From assembly GCF_034702125.1 (NCBI RefSeq), contig NC_085862.1, positions 14,904,896 to 14,968,895 of the forward strand: a DNA stretch of 64,000 nt, in the 5' to 3' direction. Below are positions 43,736 to 64,000 of the stretch, piece by piece. Both the position numbers and the translations under genes were made by a program. The notes under the pieces are model-generated. The model saw only the letters and a program-made list of their open reading frames with translations. It had not been told where the DNA came from and searched no databases. Source of the DNA: Engraulis encrasicolus (lineage: Eukaryota > Chordata > Actinopteri > Clupeiformes > Engraulidae). Every line of letters starts with the position of its first letter. Position 1 is the stretch's first letter.

Positions 43736-45223
43736 GTGCGTGCGCACATGTATGGAGATGCTTCAGGTGCCTTTCAGCAATGGGTGGGTAGGGAGAGGTA
43801 AGGGTGGGATTCTAACCTGCAACCCTCTGACAGACCAACACCCTACCCAGTAGGCCACTGCCACTTACTGTATAGAGTGGCCACAGCAACATATTAGGCC
43901 ACAGTTGCCCAGGTGACAGCAGAGGTCTAAAGTTCTACAAGGCTGCATGTGTGTGTGTGTGTGTGTGTGTATGAATGAAGATTCTAAAGGTGACAGTTTG
44001 GCAGTCAATAGCTGAGTAATATGTGCAGCCTTATTTTTACGCTGTCATATCTCCAAAAGTTTTGCAAGTTGTCAGATGATATTGACACACAAATGGCACA
44101 ACCCTGCTCTTCATGTCAAAGCTGAGATCACTTTTCTGGGCCAAATAATTCAGTCAAAAATGGACATATTCAGGCCTATGCACTGAGCTGTTCACAAATT
44201 TTTTCCAAGTGAATGGGGTCACATCATAGGGATTTTAAAACTGCTCTCTCTGAGTTTGTATTCAGAGCCAAGACCTCTCTGACAATGCCTTTACCTAGTT
44301 GATACTTAGTTAAAAACCCCAGGACAGGTCACCTCTCACTCTAACTGCCACAGTTTGTGACATCATCATCTTGACCATTCTACCATTCATTTCAATGAGG
44401 GGGAAAACAGAGAGAAAATGAGGAAAAACAAGTCTGGTGAACGAATGAAAGGGGGTAGGCCAGCGAAAAATACACCACCCTGAGCCCTTTTCGAGCCGTT
44501 CGTTTTGGCACTCGAACCGTGTCTCTATCTCGAACGCTGCAACGATTCAAAGCCGCCATACTAATGAATGGCGATTCCCATAGGCCGAGGTGAATGGAAA
44601 AATGTAGAATAATAATAAACTGTTGATGAACAATTAGTATGCTTTCCCGCAAGCATACTAAATAAACCATTGACAGTAAATTGAATGGACGCCAAATCAA
44701 CGCTATTTGCCATTCAACGCTTTGAAGCCAGATTTGGGAACATTCCAACTTACATTCCACCTTAGCAACGCCAAACGCAGGTGCTGATTGGACAACAACA
44801 AGACTTCTAACGGTCAATCAAACCATGTTCTGATGCTCATTGGTCAATTTAACTTTTAATATGTCTCTAAAACAAAACATCACCACAAAAAAATCACCAC
44901 CCTGGTAAGTTGGAGAGCAAGGGGACCTACTAGTTGAGCGAAAAATTATCCCCCTGGAGTGGCATTTAAGGGAGATACAGGGTTTTATGTCTCTCATAGG
45001 AATGAATGGGATTTGGCCATTTTTTGGTCTTTTTGGGTCCAACCTTGGCTCCAACTCGGCTTCAACAATGAAATAGAATTTTGGCCTCCATTCTATTTAC
45101 TCTCAATGAAATAAACTGTTGGAGAACAATTAGTATGCTTGCTGGGGGTAAGCAGAGGCCTTTGGCAAGCATACTAAATAATACTATAGGTTTCATACAT
45201 GGTAGACACAATCATCTGCTGTT

Positions 45224-45512
45224 ATGAAGACATCTCTGTCATCTGGGAACTGTCCATTTGTTACCAGCGCAGTTGACAGGAATGAAAACCGTTCTTATTA
45301 TCTGCATTTGCCAGAAATGCCTGCCAATCCGGTAACAAATGAACAGTTCCCAGATTTGGACTACACTACCAAAGATGTAGTTGCCAAATATGTATTCCAA
45401 CTAGAGGTGAAGTGCAGCTGTACTAGTACTTGTACAAATAGACCTGCCAGATCTCGGTGCAGGCAGAGTTAAAGTGCACACGTCTGTGCAAGTGCACATG
45501 CAATTTCTAAGA
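45224..45512 (+). pseudogene. Decayed ORF with CXC-like cysteine cluster
   Basis: The frame at 45224 runs to VFQLEVKCSCTSTCTN and stops at 45472. Shifting one base near 45465 continues with AELKCTRLCKCTCNF and a stop at about 45512. The combined C-x-C-x3-C ... C-x3-C-x-C spacing resembles Cys-rich CXC-type ends found in some transposon proteins. The start contains a hairpin (TGGGAACTGTCCATTTGTTA versus its near-inverse at 45330). Function unknown; the frameshift makes it a relic. Confidence 0.4.
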
Positions 45513-45640
45513 CTGACCACTGACTGTTTTTGCATTTGTTCTCTGTCATAGTTATTGTAGAGTGGAGTATTGGAATAAATGTTAGCCCTATGGTCTTCTG
45601 TTTGTTTTTTGAATGCAGGAAAAAATTATGTTCCCCATAG

Positions 45641-45696
<56 letters not shown>
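45641..45696. repeat. (ATT)n microsatellite at inner arm end
   Basis: About 18 ATT units, matching the inverted (TAA)n at 43429-43449. Confidence 0.95.
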
Positions 45697-46979
45697 GATT
45701 TACTTTCTTCCAGATATAAATTTTTTAAGTTATGAATAAAATGATGGCTTGAAAAAAGCTGGTACTCATGATCCTAAATTCATAAACTCAAAGTTGCAAG
45801 TTGGGTGCTAAATATCACATAGGCTTTATGCAGCCATATTTGTGTATAGGTATCAAGTCAAGTTAAGTGATAACCAAGGCTTTATTTACAATAACTTGTA
45901 ACAATAAATTATGTTTCATTGCAACTTTGAGGGCATTTCCGCCCTCTATCTTAAAAAAGCATGGATTTAGCTGTCCATTGGCTAAAAGTGTGTTTATTGC
46001 ATAGTGTGTCTTTAATCTGGCAACCAAATACTTAGCTCACCGGTTTCTCCTCTTTATGCTGAATCCATACATACCTCATATGTTAAATTTGGTTTAACTA
46101 ATCAAAAGTTATAGCAGTTTATATATTTTAGAGCGCCCCCCGCAGGCCATTTTGTCATCTGTGTGTTTTACACTCGAACTCAAATTATTCTATAGACCCT
46201 AAACTTCAACTTGGAAGTGAAAACCAAACTTTAACACCAATTTGAAATGACTGAGCCTAATACGACCCCACTATCTAGATCCGTTTTGCATATACATTTC
46301 TGCAACTTGACTTGTTCCTGTGTTTGGCTATTCCTGGTGTGGGAAGATTTTGATGAGGGAGCACAGCACAAGATCTGTGTTCCACTGACGTCTTTGGTGT
46401 TTCTGCTCACTTGTTCACTGTCATCACACGTCACTTGAAGTCAGTTTAGCAAACTAGAGCTGATTCAGTCAGGTACGTTTTGATGTGCAAACCCTCAAAT
46501 TGCTAATGTAAATTACACGTACACTTGTGTTATTAATGACGTGAATCCTATTTGTTTTGTTTCATTTCTAAATAAATGTTGGCAAAAATGCATGGATAGT
46601 TGGATGAATAGATCATTTACTATGGAATTATTGTATGCGTCATTGCTTTGTGAGGCTACTTTGATACCAATGCCATTTCTTTTATAGTAGGCCTAATAAT
46701 ACATAGCATATCACGTGAGAGTAGTGAGCTTTCAAGCCAAAAGTTTGTGTAGTCTGGCCACCTGGTCTCTCTTGAAAAAAATGGTGGTAGGTGGTTTTTT
46801 TGTTGTTGTTGTTGTTGGTGTGGGGTGGTAGGAGGAAGGGGGGCCCATTGATATTTTTTTGTCCCGGGCCCAGCCAAACCTGTCAGCGGCCCTGTTGGCA
46901 ACAACACACGGATTCCACTACTGTGTAATAACACGCCTCTTCGTGAGGACAGTCTGCCTTGCTGTGGCGTAGGTAAGGA

Positions 46980-47182
46980 CCAGTGACAGTGTATATATTC
47001 TTTTTTTTAAATATTTTTTGTTGGTCTTTTTCGACTTTTATTTGATAGGACACTGTGAGAGGAGCAGGAAATGAATTGGGAGAGAATCGGGAAGGGATTG
47101 GCAAAGGACCCGGGCCGTGAATCGAACCCGGGTCAGCCGCATGGCAGGCGAGTGCCCTACCGGTTGGCCATGGCAGGGCCGA
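46980..47182. repeat. tRNA-like SINE copy
   Basis: Contains GAATCGAACCCGGGTCAGCC and GAGTGCCCTACCGGTTGGCC, the antisense of a tRNA-like head, after TTTTATTTGATAGGACACTG and GGAAATGAATTGGGAGAG. Diverged relatives occur near 55680-55800 and 62790-62880. Confidence 0.55.
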
Positions 47183-47554
47183 GAGTGTATGTATTCTACA
47201 ATCTATGGTAAGGACTCTTCAGATTATCTGCACGTCGTCATCCATACCGTCCCCGGTTATCACTGTCACTCAATGTTTTACTTCATCACACTATGAGATA
47301 ACTGTCTGTCTTTTCAGTCCTGTAAAGACTGTCGCTCCAGCCTGCTTCAACTGAATGCGCTGACTTCCCATCAGCTGTGATTGGTTAAGAACGGGTCTTA
47401 ACATTTCTAATATAAATACTAATTAAGTTCCCACTAGGAGGTAAATGCACAGTATGCCTCTGAAGTGCAGCTACTCTATCGGATAAAATGATAATATACA
47501 CCCCTCTCTTTCACACACACACAAATGCGCAAACCACACACCCCCCCACCCACG

Positions 47555-47598
47555 CACGCAAGCACCTACACACACACACACACACACACACACACCGA

Positions 47599-47635
<37 letters not shown>
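47555..47635. repeat. (CA)n microsatellite
   Basis: Two CA runs separated by a short CGAGA interruption. Confidence 0.9.
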
Positions 47636-47636
<1 letters not shown>

Positions 47637-47874
47637 TACACATACCGTCCCTTCTTCGCATGCATTGCTTGAGGCATTATCCACCAACCTGTCTGATTGA
47701 TGTTCTGTTGGACCCCTCTTCCCTAAGCAGTCTGTACAATGTAACAGTGGCTTGTTCTTGGCCAGCCTTGATTATGTTAGGGTGTTCTTCAAGGACCAGG
47801 GGAATATTCCAAGAAGAACCTGGCTCAGTAGTAAACCAGGTTAAGTTAACCTTTAAGTGGTAAATCATCTAATA

Positions 47875-48083
47875 CAGTGTTTCCCAACCTTTTTTTGTCT
47901 TGCGTACCCCCTAAGCATTTTAGTTGTGCCATGAGTACCCCCTAATTAATTTTCTATATCATTTTCTCAGTCCTGATGTGGCTGCTCCATACATTTGTTA
48001 TAATAATAACACTTTTCCAAGTACCCCCTGCAATGTGCTCGCGTACCCCTAGTGGTACACGTACCCCTGGTTGGGAAACACTG
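47875..48083. mobile_element. hAT-type MITE with perfect TIRs and target duplication
   Basis: CAGTGTTTCCCAACC at the left and GGTTGGGAAACACTG at the right are perfect inverted repeats; ATCTAATA flanks it at 47867-47874 and 48084-48091. The interior has several GTACCCC units. Confidence 0.85.
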
Positions 48084-48285
48084 ATCTAATAGAAGGGCTG
48101 AGAGTTCTCATTTTCTTAACTAAATGACATCTGCTGTGGGCTATAAGCAGGTTTACCACTTCATGTAGGTTAATTATATCCCCGAAACGCGGAGCGTCGG
48201 GGATGTAATGGTTTTGTGTGCGCGTCCGCCGTGTCCCGCGGCCGCCGCCGTGTAAGGTCTTTCATGTTAACGCGATCATTTTTGA

Positions 48286-48850
48286 ACGGATGTTTGGATT
48301 TGTCCCAGATTTTTTGGGTGAATGCTCTAGGGCAGGTTCATGAACTGATTCGAGTTTGGAGGTCAACACTTTCAAGATGGCTGAATTCAAGATGGCCGAA
48401 TTTTTGTTTGGTCCATAACTTCTGACCGGGTGGATGGATTTGTCCCAGATTTGGTGTGTGAATGCTCTAGGGTAGGTTCATGAACTGCTTCGAGTTGGGA
48501 GGTCAACACTTTCAAGATGGCTGAATTCAAGATGGCCGAATTTTTGTTTGGTCCATAACTTCTGACCGGGTGGATGGATTTGTCCCAGATTTGGTGTGTG
48601 AATGCTCTAGGGTAGGTTCATGAACTGATTCGAGTTTGGAGGTCAACACTTTCAAGATGGCTGAATTCAAGATGGCCGAATTATTGTTTGGCCCATAACT
48701 ACTGACCGGGTGGATGGATTTGTCCCAGATTTTGTGTGTGAATGCTCTAGGGTAGGTTCATGAACTGATTCGAGTTTGGAAGACAACACTTTCAAAATGG
48801 CGGAATTTTCATTTTGCCCATAACTTGTGACTGGGTGGATTGATTTGCCC
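48286..48850. repeat. 140-bp tandem repeat, four copies plus a partial
   Basis: TGTCCCAGAT occurs at 48301, 48441, 48581 and 48721, exactly 140 bp apart. Each unit holds GAATGCTCTAGGG, TTCATGAACTG and TCAAGATGGCTGAATTC. The last unit is shortened before the nested insertion at 48851. Confidence 0.9.
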
Positions 48851-49208
48851 AGTAACACCTTATTTTAATGGTTCACCATTTCAGTGAATGTACCATATTA
48901 GGTACAGTGTAATAACCAATGTAACAATATTTAATACCATGTAATACTAGTGTAATACCAGTGTAACAATATGCAATATCAGGTACAGTGTAATAACGAG
49001 TGTAACAGTATGCAATACCATGTAATATAGTGTAATACCAGTGTAACAATATGCAATACCATGTAATACCACTTACGCACAAACACATGATGTAAGTAAA
49101 AACAATGGCGGTGTTACACTGGTATTACATTGTATTAAATATTGTTACACTGGTTATTACACTGTACCTAATGTGGTATATCCATTGAACCATTAAAACA
49201 GTATTACC
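48851..49208. mobile_element. Nested MITE with 8-bp target duplication
   Basis: Left part TTTTAATGGTTCACC...GGTACAGTGTAATAACC is mirrored on the right; ATTTGCCC flanks it at 48843-48850 and 49209-49216. The interior has short tandem units around TACCAGTGTAACAATATGC. Removing it restores a continuous outer sequence. Confidence 0.8.
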
Positions 49209-50094
49209 ATTTGCCCCATTTTTTTCTTCATTTTCACAATAGTCGTTTGGTTTTAAGCCTATGCACGTCATGTCACGTCTGTATGTATCATATAAGTTTA
49301 CGAAATGGTGGACGGGAGTGGTAGGAATGATGGGGGACTGGAAGCGTCGCGTTTCGGGGATATACCTTAAGCAGTCGAAGGCGACTGCACAGGCAGTCTA
49401 GTTTAGTTTCTAAGGTTCACCAGTTAACCCGTGTTCTTGGAATCCCCTCCAGGATATTCTCCAGGTTCTCTTAACGGCATGTCTTCTCTCCAGTCAGCTG
49501 ATCTCCATGGTGATGTCCATCGGGATGGTGCAGAGCCATGGAAGTATAGGCTACCTGTAAGTCCATTGACCTTCGAATTCCATTTTTACTCAAAGACGGC
49601 AGCTCACGGAGCCTTTGACATACAAATCGCCATTGACATAGTTCCAGAATAGTTCCAGGAAGTGAGCATCGAACACAGAAAGTGCAGTAAAGGCAGAGAT
49701 ATTCTATAGAGATATGCCAACATAATAGGTTTCTATGGGCACCTAACGCGACCAGGTTCCGGTCTGCTTAAAGGGGCGTGTCATAATGCTCCTACAATGA
49801 ATAGAACAGTCCTTAGGTCTGCCTAAGGGGGGCCATAATAGAACCAGGAAACAATGGGCCAATTGAACCTCTCTCTCTCTACTCTCTCTGGTAAAGGTGT
49901 AGGCTATGTCATCTGTGCTTGTTATGTAGAGGTTCTGTTTCAGTTTGTGGCAAAAAGAATGCAGCTTAAAATGATTTGGATCTACATGCCACCACCCACT
50001 TCCTGTATCCTGGTTGTCACATCTCTGAATCGCATGGCTCTGGGTTGGTGACCTCACTGAGATGGCTTTCTGGCTGGGTTATCAGGATGTGCAG

Positions 50095-50372
50095 GTGTAA
50101 CAGAGGCAAACTAGCAGAGTTCAGGGTGGAACACTAGCAAACCTCCCTCCCGAAGCGTCAATACAGAGCGGTAAACGGTAGCCTATCGGACTGGACCTAG
50201 CTCACCGCGGTCGTACTGTGACTCCCACCGCCGAACAGATGTACTGTAGTTGATGAGGTGGCAGGTTCGCGCCCCAAGGTGAATTGTGCAGGAACACCTG
50301 TCACAGTGCTGCCGTGACCCGGATGGGAGTGAGGTTTAGTTGACGAGGTGGCAGGTCCGCTCCTCTCACAAA
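50095..50372. repeat. tRNA-derived SINE copy
   Basis: Same family as 8205-8830: TGTAACAGAGGCAAACTAGC, GAGGTGGCAGGTTCGC and GACCCGGATGGGAGTGAGG. Confidence 0.65.
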
Positions 50373-50627
50373 AATGTAATTTAAGTTATATTATTAACCT
50401 TACTTTCCTGTTTTAAGCTCAGCAGATGCTGAATTAAACTTACTCTATGCACATTTTGTAAATCATTTGTGTGCTTATTGAAATATTGTGCATTCAAAAT
50501 GTTTCTTGTCACAGAACCTCTTTTGTTTTAATCACGCCGCATGGCAGTCTGGCTGTGGTCCACAAGTCGTTGCTACGGCAACCAACATAAACAACTTCAA
50601 TAACTGTAACGCCAGATCGCAATTTAA

Positions 50628-50758
50628 AGGTGGGGTTGCACCTAGGGCAACATCACGTTAGGGGAACTCCCCCAGGATTCTAAGGTTCGCCTGCGGAACC
50701 CCCAACGTGATGTCATAATGGTACATTTTCTTAAAATGGCTAACCTGTAACCCCACCT
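50628..50758. mobile_element. TTAA-flanked MITE (piggyBac-like)
   Basis: TTAA then AGGTGGGGTT; AACCCCACCT then TTAA. 131 bp, with inner inverted segments (CATCACGTTAGGGG / CCCCCAACGTGATG). Confidence 0.75.
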
Positions 50759-50762
50759 TTAA

Positions 50763-51453
50763 TGGCAACTTTGTTTCGTCTGTGAAAGCAATGCTTGTAA
50801 GTAATTTTAGTAGTCAATGTATGTTTGCTTATTAATCTTCTGAGTCTGTGTAAAATAAGCAGATCTCATCCCATTGTATGTAGCCTGTTTAGCCTGTTAT
50901 TCATATTTATTTAAAGCATTCTTCATTCTTGTAGTTTTACAGATCTATTTACGACTATAAACAACATCAACTTCATCCAATGTTGTTCGAGTTATTCTTG
51001 AAGTAAGAAGATTTGTTTATGCTACTTGTCAATGGTGTCTGGGACCGGAAGACAAGATATTACTTTTTCAAAGGGGTGTACTCATTATTGCTGAGCTCTC
51101 TAGAGTAATATGACAAATATTTGAATTACTAATGTACAGAAAGTTACTTTTCAAACCATTAGGCCAAAGGCATGGTGGCCCATGCTAAAAGGTTTGTATA
51201 AGTCTCAAACCTAGAATGGATTTAAACTCATGTCAAGATCAGTAGTGCATCCCAAGTCAAATTGCAGGTGGGTCGTGTTTAGATTGCACGGTTCCAATGG
51301 TTCTCGTTGTTGTAGGTTCCATTTAAAGGTTCTTTATGAAATTTGTGTCACACCGGAACAGTTATTACCAAGACAGCAGTCTGTCCATGCCATTACTGAC
51401 ACACTGCTTTCCACATGCATGCGCGCACCCACGCCCACAGGCACGCACGCACG

Positions 51454-51516
<63 letters not shown>

Positions 51517-52639
51517 TTGAGAGAGAGTCCCAGTCTCATGCCATAGATTCATACTTCATACTACTCGTTCAGAACAACTCAGATTTATTTTAGCAACACA
51601 GTGTGGCATAGCGGGGACGGGGTAGCTTATAAGCATGACAGGGAAGGTAGGGGTATGGTGGTGGGAGATGGGTGTGGTGTGTGGAAGATGGGGCACTGGG
51701 AAGATGGTGCTGGTTTAGTTTGGGGTGGGTGGCATCGGCCAGGGCCCTGCACCAGGTCAGATCGTCCTGATTCTTGATACAGCCCACCATTTCATTAATC
51801 ATTCCTCCTGAATCCCCAGGATTCAAAACAGAACTCCGCCGAATAGTGTTCAAGAACTTAAGACAGCCATTTTGGCTTTTTCAAGAAAAAAAAAATCACT
51901 TTTTGGCTACCATCATGTGCGACAACTCAATACCATTTTGCCCATACACATTCCATGATATATATAAAGGTTCACATTAGAAATTAAGCACTTAAATGAC
52001 TACTGTTTGATTCATCTGTGCTGGCTGGGTAGGCGCGGGCACATTCATAGTGCAGGGTTCTGCCACAGGATTATGGCCAATAAATGAAGCTGGAGTTGGT
52101 GGGTGAGGGGTGAGGGTATTGGGAGGGCATCATACAAACACTGCTAAGTTCTGAGACGAGACGTCACTCATGACATCACAATAGAGGAGCCATGACTACA
52201 GATGGAGCACTGCACAATAGAATGTCCAAAAGCATTGTGACATCAGCGGAGGACAGGTGTTGCTGGTGAGTGGGCTGGGCCAAGATAATGTACACACCTG
52301 CACAGAGCTGCGGCCTGCAGGCCCCTGATAGCACCAGTTTTATTTTCACAATCCTTGGAAAAAACGTACTTTATCATAACTGCAGGAGTAAAAGTTGGAT
52401 TCTTTTATGCGTCTAAAATCTCTAAAAAATAAGAGTTAGAAATCTGTCAAAACAATCTCTTTTTATAACGTTCTCTGACACAATTTGAGAATTCCACAAA
52501 ATCATAACATTAGAAAGCATAACATCAATGAAATTAGATTCACTTAATAGAAAGAGACAAAGCATATCGTATACAATGATCTATTTTACCAAGAGTGCTA
52601 CAAAAACCACCCCAGAGGCAGCACTACATGCTCTCTTGT

Positions 52640-52678
<39 letters not shown>

Positions 52679-53434
52679 TCTGTGTGCGAGAGTGTGTGTG
52701 TTTGCATTTTGACCAAACCACCTCCCAACATTACACAAATCCCACACTCAGTGTTCGGCTAAAGAGTGGAGGAGACAACTGAGGTGTGTGCAGTGCATTC
52801 ACGCACACCACAGGCACATTTGACCTCGTTTCACCCTCTCAGATATAAGCTATACAAATTACACAGAAACACTGCATCCCACCCTCAACCCCCCTCACAT
52901 AACATTGCATTACACCCCTCCCACCCACCTGAAGTTATTCCCTCCCTTGCCCCCCACCCCCCCACCCCCCACCCAAATAATCTGCGTGTGCCCTCTCTTC
53001 AGACCTTTGTACGAGTTAGCTGCGAGTCTGAGTGTGTTGGAGTATCCGTGTTTGGCGCCCCACTGTAGAAAAATACTTATGAACACATAAAGTAACAGCA
53101 TATGATGGTGATGAGGGGGTGCACCTACTGTGGGGTAGGGCGTCAGAGTTGTGTGTGTGTCTGTGTGTGTGTGTGTGTGTTTTTGAGAGAGGTACTGAGT
53201 GACAAATTCAATTCCCGCCTGCTTATCAATAAATTTGTGCCAAAGCACCATGGCTGACAACAGCAGTCAATAACCCATATAAACAAACAAACAAACAAAA
53301 ACATCCAAACAGAAAAATAAAGTATCGGACAAACATACAGAAAAAACAAACATGCAGACGGACAACACCAGTTCGTTTTTCAGTTCGTTCCTGGAACTTA
53401 ATTGGGAAGGGGGAGCTGGAGTGTGTACATGTGT

Positions 53435-53525
<91 letters not shown>

Positions 53526-53652
53526 GTGTTCACATGTTTGGGTTATGTACGAGTGTACAGTATAAAACACAAAACGTGACAGTGTGTGTATATATAAGAC
53601 ATATATAATATATATTAAAGTATGTGTGTCAATATCTATATAGTAAGAATAG

Positions 53653-53701
<49 letters not shown>

Positions 53702-53728
53702 TGTGTGTGTATGTGTGTGTGTGTTTGT
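50763..53728. other. Downstream of kdm4b: possible 3' UTR and spacer
   Basis: No convincing exon. Microsatellites lie at about 51458-51512 (CA), 52640-52675 (GT), 53145-53182 (GT), 53436-53521 (GT) and 53655-53700 (GT). AATAAA on the - strand occurs near 52338 and 51583 and could end the kdm4b transcript. A Cys-poor 87-codon - strand frame at 51590-51853 has no recognisable domain. Confidence 0.4.

Positions 53729-64000
<10,272 letters not shown>

Larger units (their letters stand above)
42806..46275. mobile_element. Element with ~640-bp inverted arms and a decayed interior
   Basis: 42806-43450 and 45641-46275 are reverse complements with scattered substitutions and indels. Matching anchors include CAGTCATTTCAAATTGGTG, GGCCTGCGGGGGGCGCTCTA and TTGCAACTTTGAGTTTATGA. 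The arms end inside at (TAA)n and (ATT)n tracts. The 2.2-kb interior holds microsatellites, a direct repeat (AAACTGTTGATGAACAATTAG at 44612 and a close copy at 45113) and a decayed Cys-rich ORF. Confidence 0.75.
41065..46894. mobile_element. 5.8-kb hAT-type transposon with nested insertions
   Basis: The left end CAGGCCCGCCGACAG and the right end (reverse complement CAGGGCCGCTGACAG) are inverted repeats, each followed inwards by GTCCCGGGCCC-type sequence. A perfect 8-bp duplication TTGGCAAC flanks it (41057-41064, 46895-46902). A basic, stop-interrupted stretch at 41243-41480 may be a first-exon relic (Lys/Arg-rich, preceded by SRTPTPSAQ). The interior is mostly occupied by elements at 41484-42455 and 42806-46275. 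No full transposase is present. Confidence 0.75.
48175..49364. mobile_element. TIR element carrying a 140-bp tandem repeat
   Basis: The left end is TATATCCCCGAAACGCG and the right end is CGCGTTTCGGGGATATA. It contains four units of a 140-bp tandem repeat and a later nested MITE (48851-49208). No coding capacity. Confidence 0.75.

Noticed and set aside
44392..45054. Two - strand frames (141 and 78 codons) inside the element with inverted arms
   Set aside because: No recognisable domain, and they cross the internal direct repeats; probably chance.
47110..47170. A functional tRNA gene
   Set aside because: The tRNA-like boxes are part of a dispersed SINE-like repeat; a complete cloverleaf could not be drawn.
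48286..48850. Regularly spaced repeats resembling a CRISPR array
   Set aside because: The units are 140 bp tandem copies with no unique spacers, in a eukaryotic transposon.
51590..51853. 87-codon - strand frame downstream of kdm4b
   Set aside because: Some non-repetitive sequence (DLTWCRALADATHP) is present, but there is no recognisable domain or splice context; likely 3' UTR or spacer.

Overview
This window is eukaryotic nuclear DNA, almost certainly from a teleost fish. Genes are split by GT-AG introns, CA/TG microsatellites are very abundant, and the interspersed repeats are those typical of fish (L2, CR1/Rex-like and I/Nimb LINEs, BEL/Pao-type LTR elements, hAT and TTAA-flanked MITEs, tRNA-derived SINEs). 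I see no prokaryotic features.

Host genes. (1) A tandem cluster of CYP2-family cytochrome P450 genes (CYP2J-like, the fish CYP2N/2P/2V/2AD group) lies on the + strand. It comprises the last coding exon of one gene (1-150), a complete nine-exon gene (5770-18213) and a second complete nine-exon gene (19252-39223). Both complete genes join into open frames of 499 codons with identical exon lengths. They differ mainly in where large introns were filled with transposons: intron 8 in the first and intron 3 in the second. (2) The 3' half of a KDM4 histone demethylase gene, best matched to kdm4b, lies on the - strand from 64000 down to 53729. It covers the linker, PHD, extended PHD and double Tudor region and a long Gln/Pro-rich tail; the JmjN/JmjC catalytic part is beyond the right edge.

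Transposons. Intron 8 of the first P450 carries an L2 fragment, a LINE split by later insertions, and a BEL/Pao-type gag-protease element with identical 451-bp LTRs (11520-16606). Intron 3 of the second P450 carries a 62-bp-TIR DNA transposon (21876-23566), a nearly full-length I-type LINE with a 12-bp target duplication (23577-28686), and a gag-only LTR element with nearly identical 534-bp LTRs and a 5-bp target duplication (29376-33088). The 39-53 kb intergenic region has no convincing host gene. It contains a 5.8-kb hAT-type element with an 8-bp target duplication (41065-46894) that encloses other elements, a nested MITE complex with a 140-bp tandem repeat (48175-49364), and SINE and MITE copies.

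Best leads. A MITE appears to have landed inside a kdm4b splice donor. Simple CA/TG repeats abut kdm4b splice sites. A short MITE looks derived from a THAP-type (P-element-like) transposase gene. A decayed Cys-rich ORF lies between 640-bp inverted arms. The two P450 paralogues show mosaic similarity that suggests gene conversion. All positions come from reading the sequence by eye; no database search was possible.
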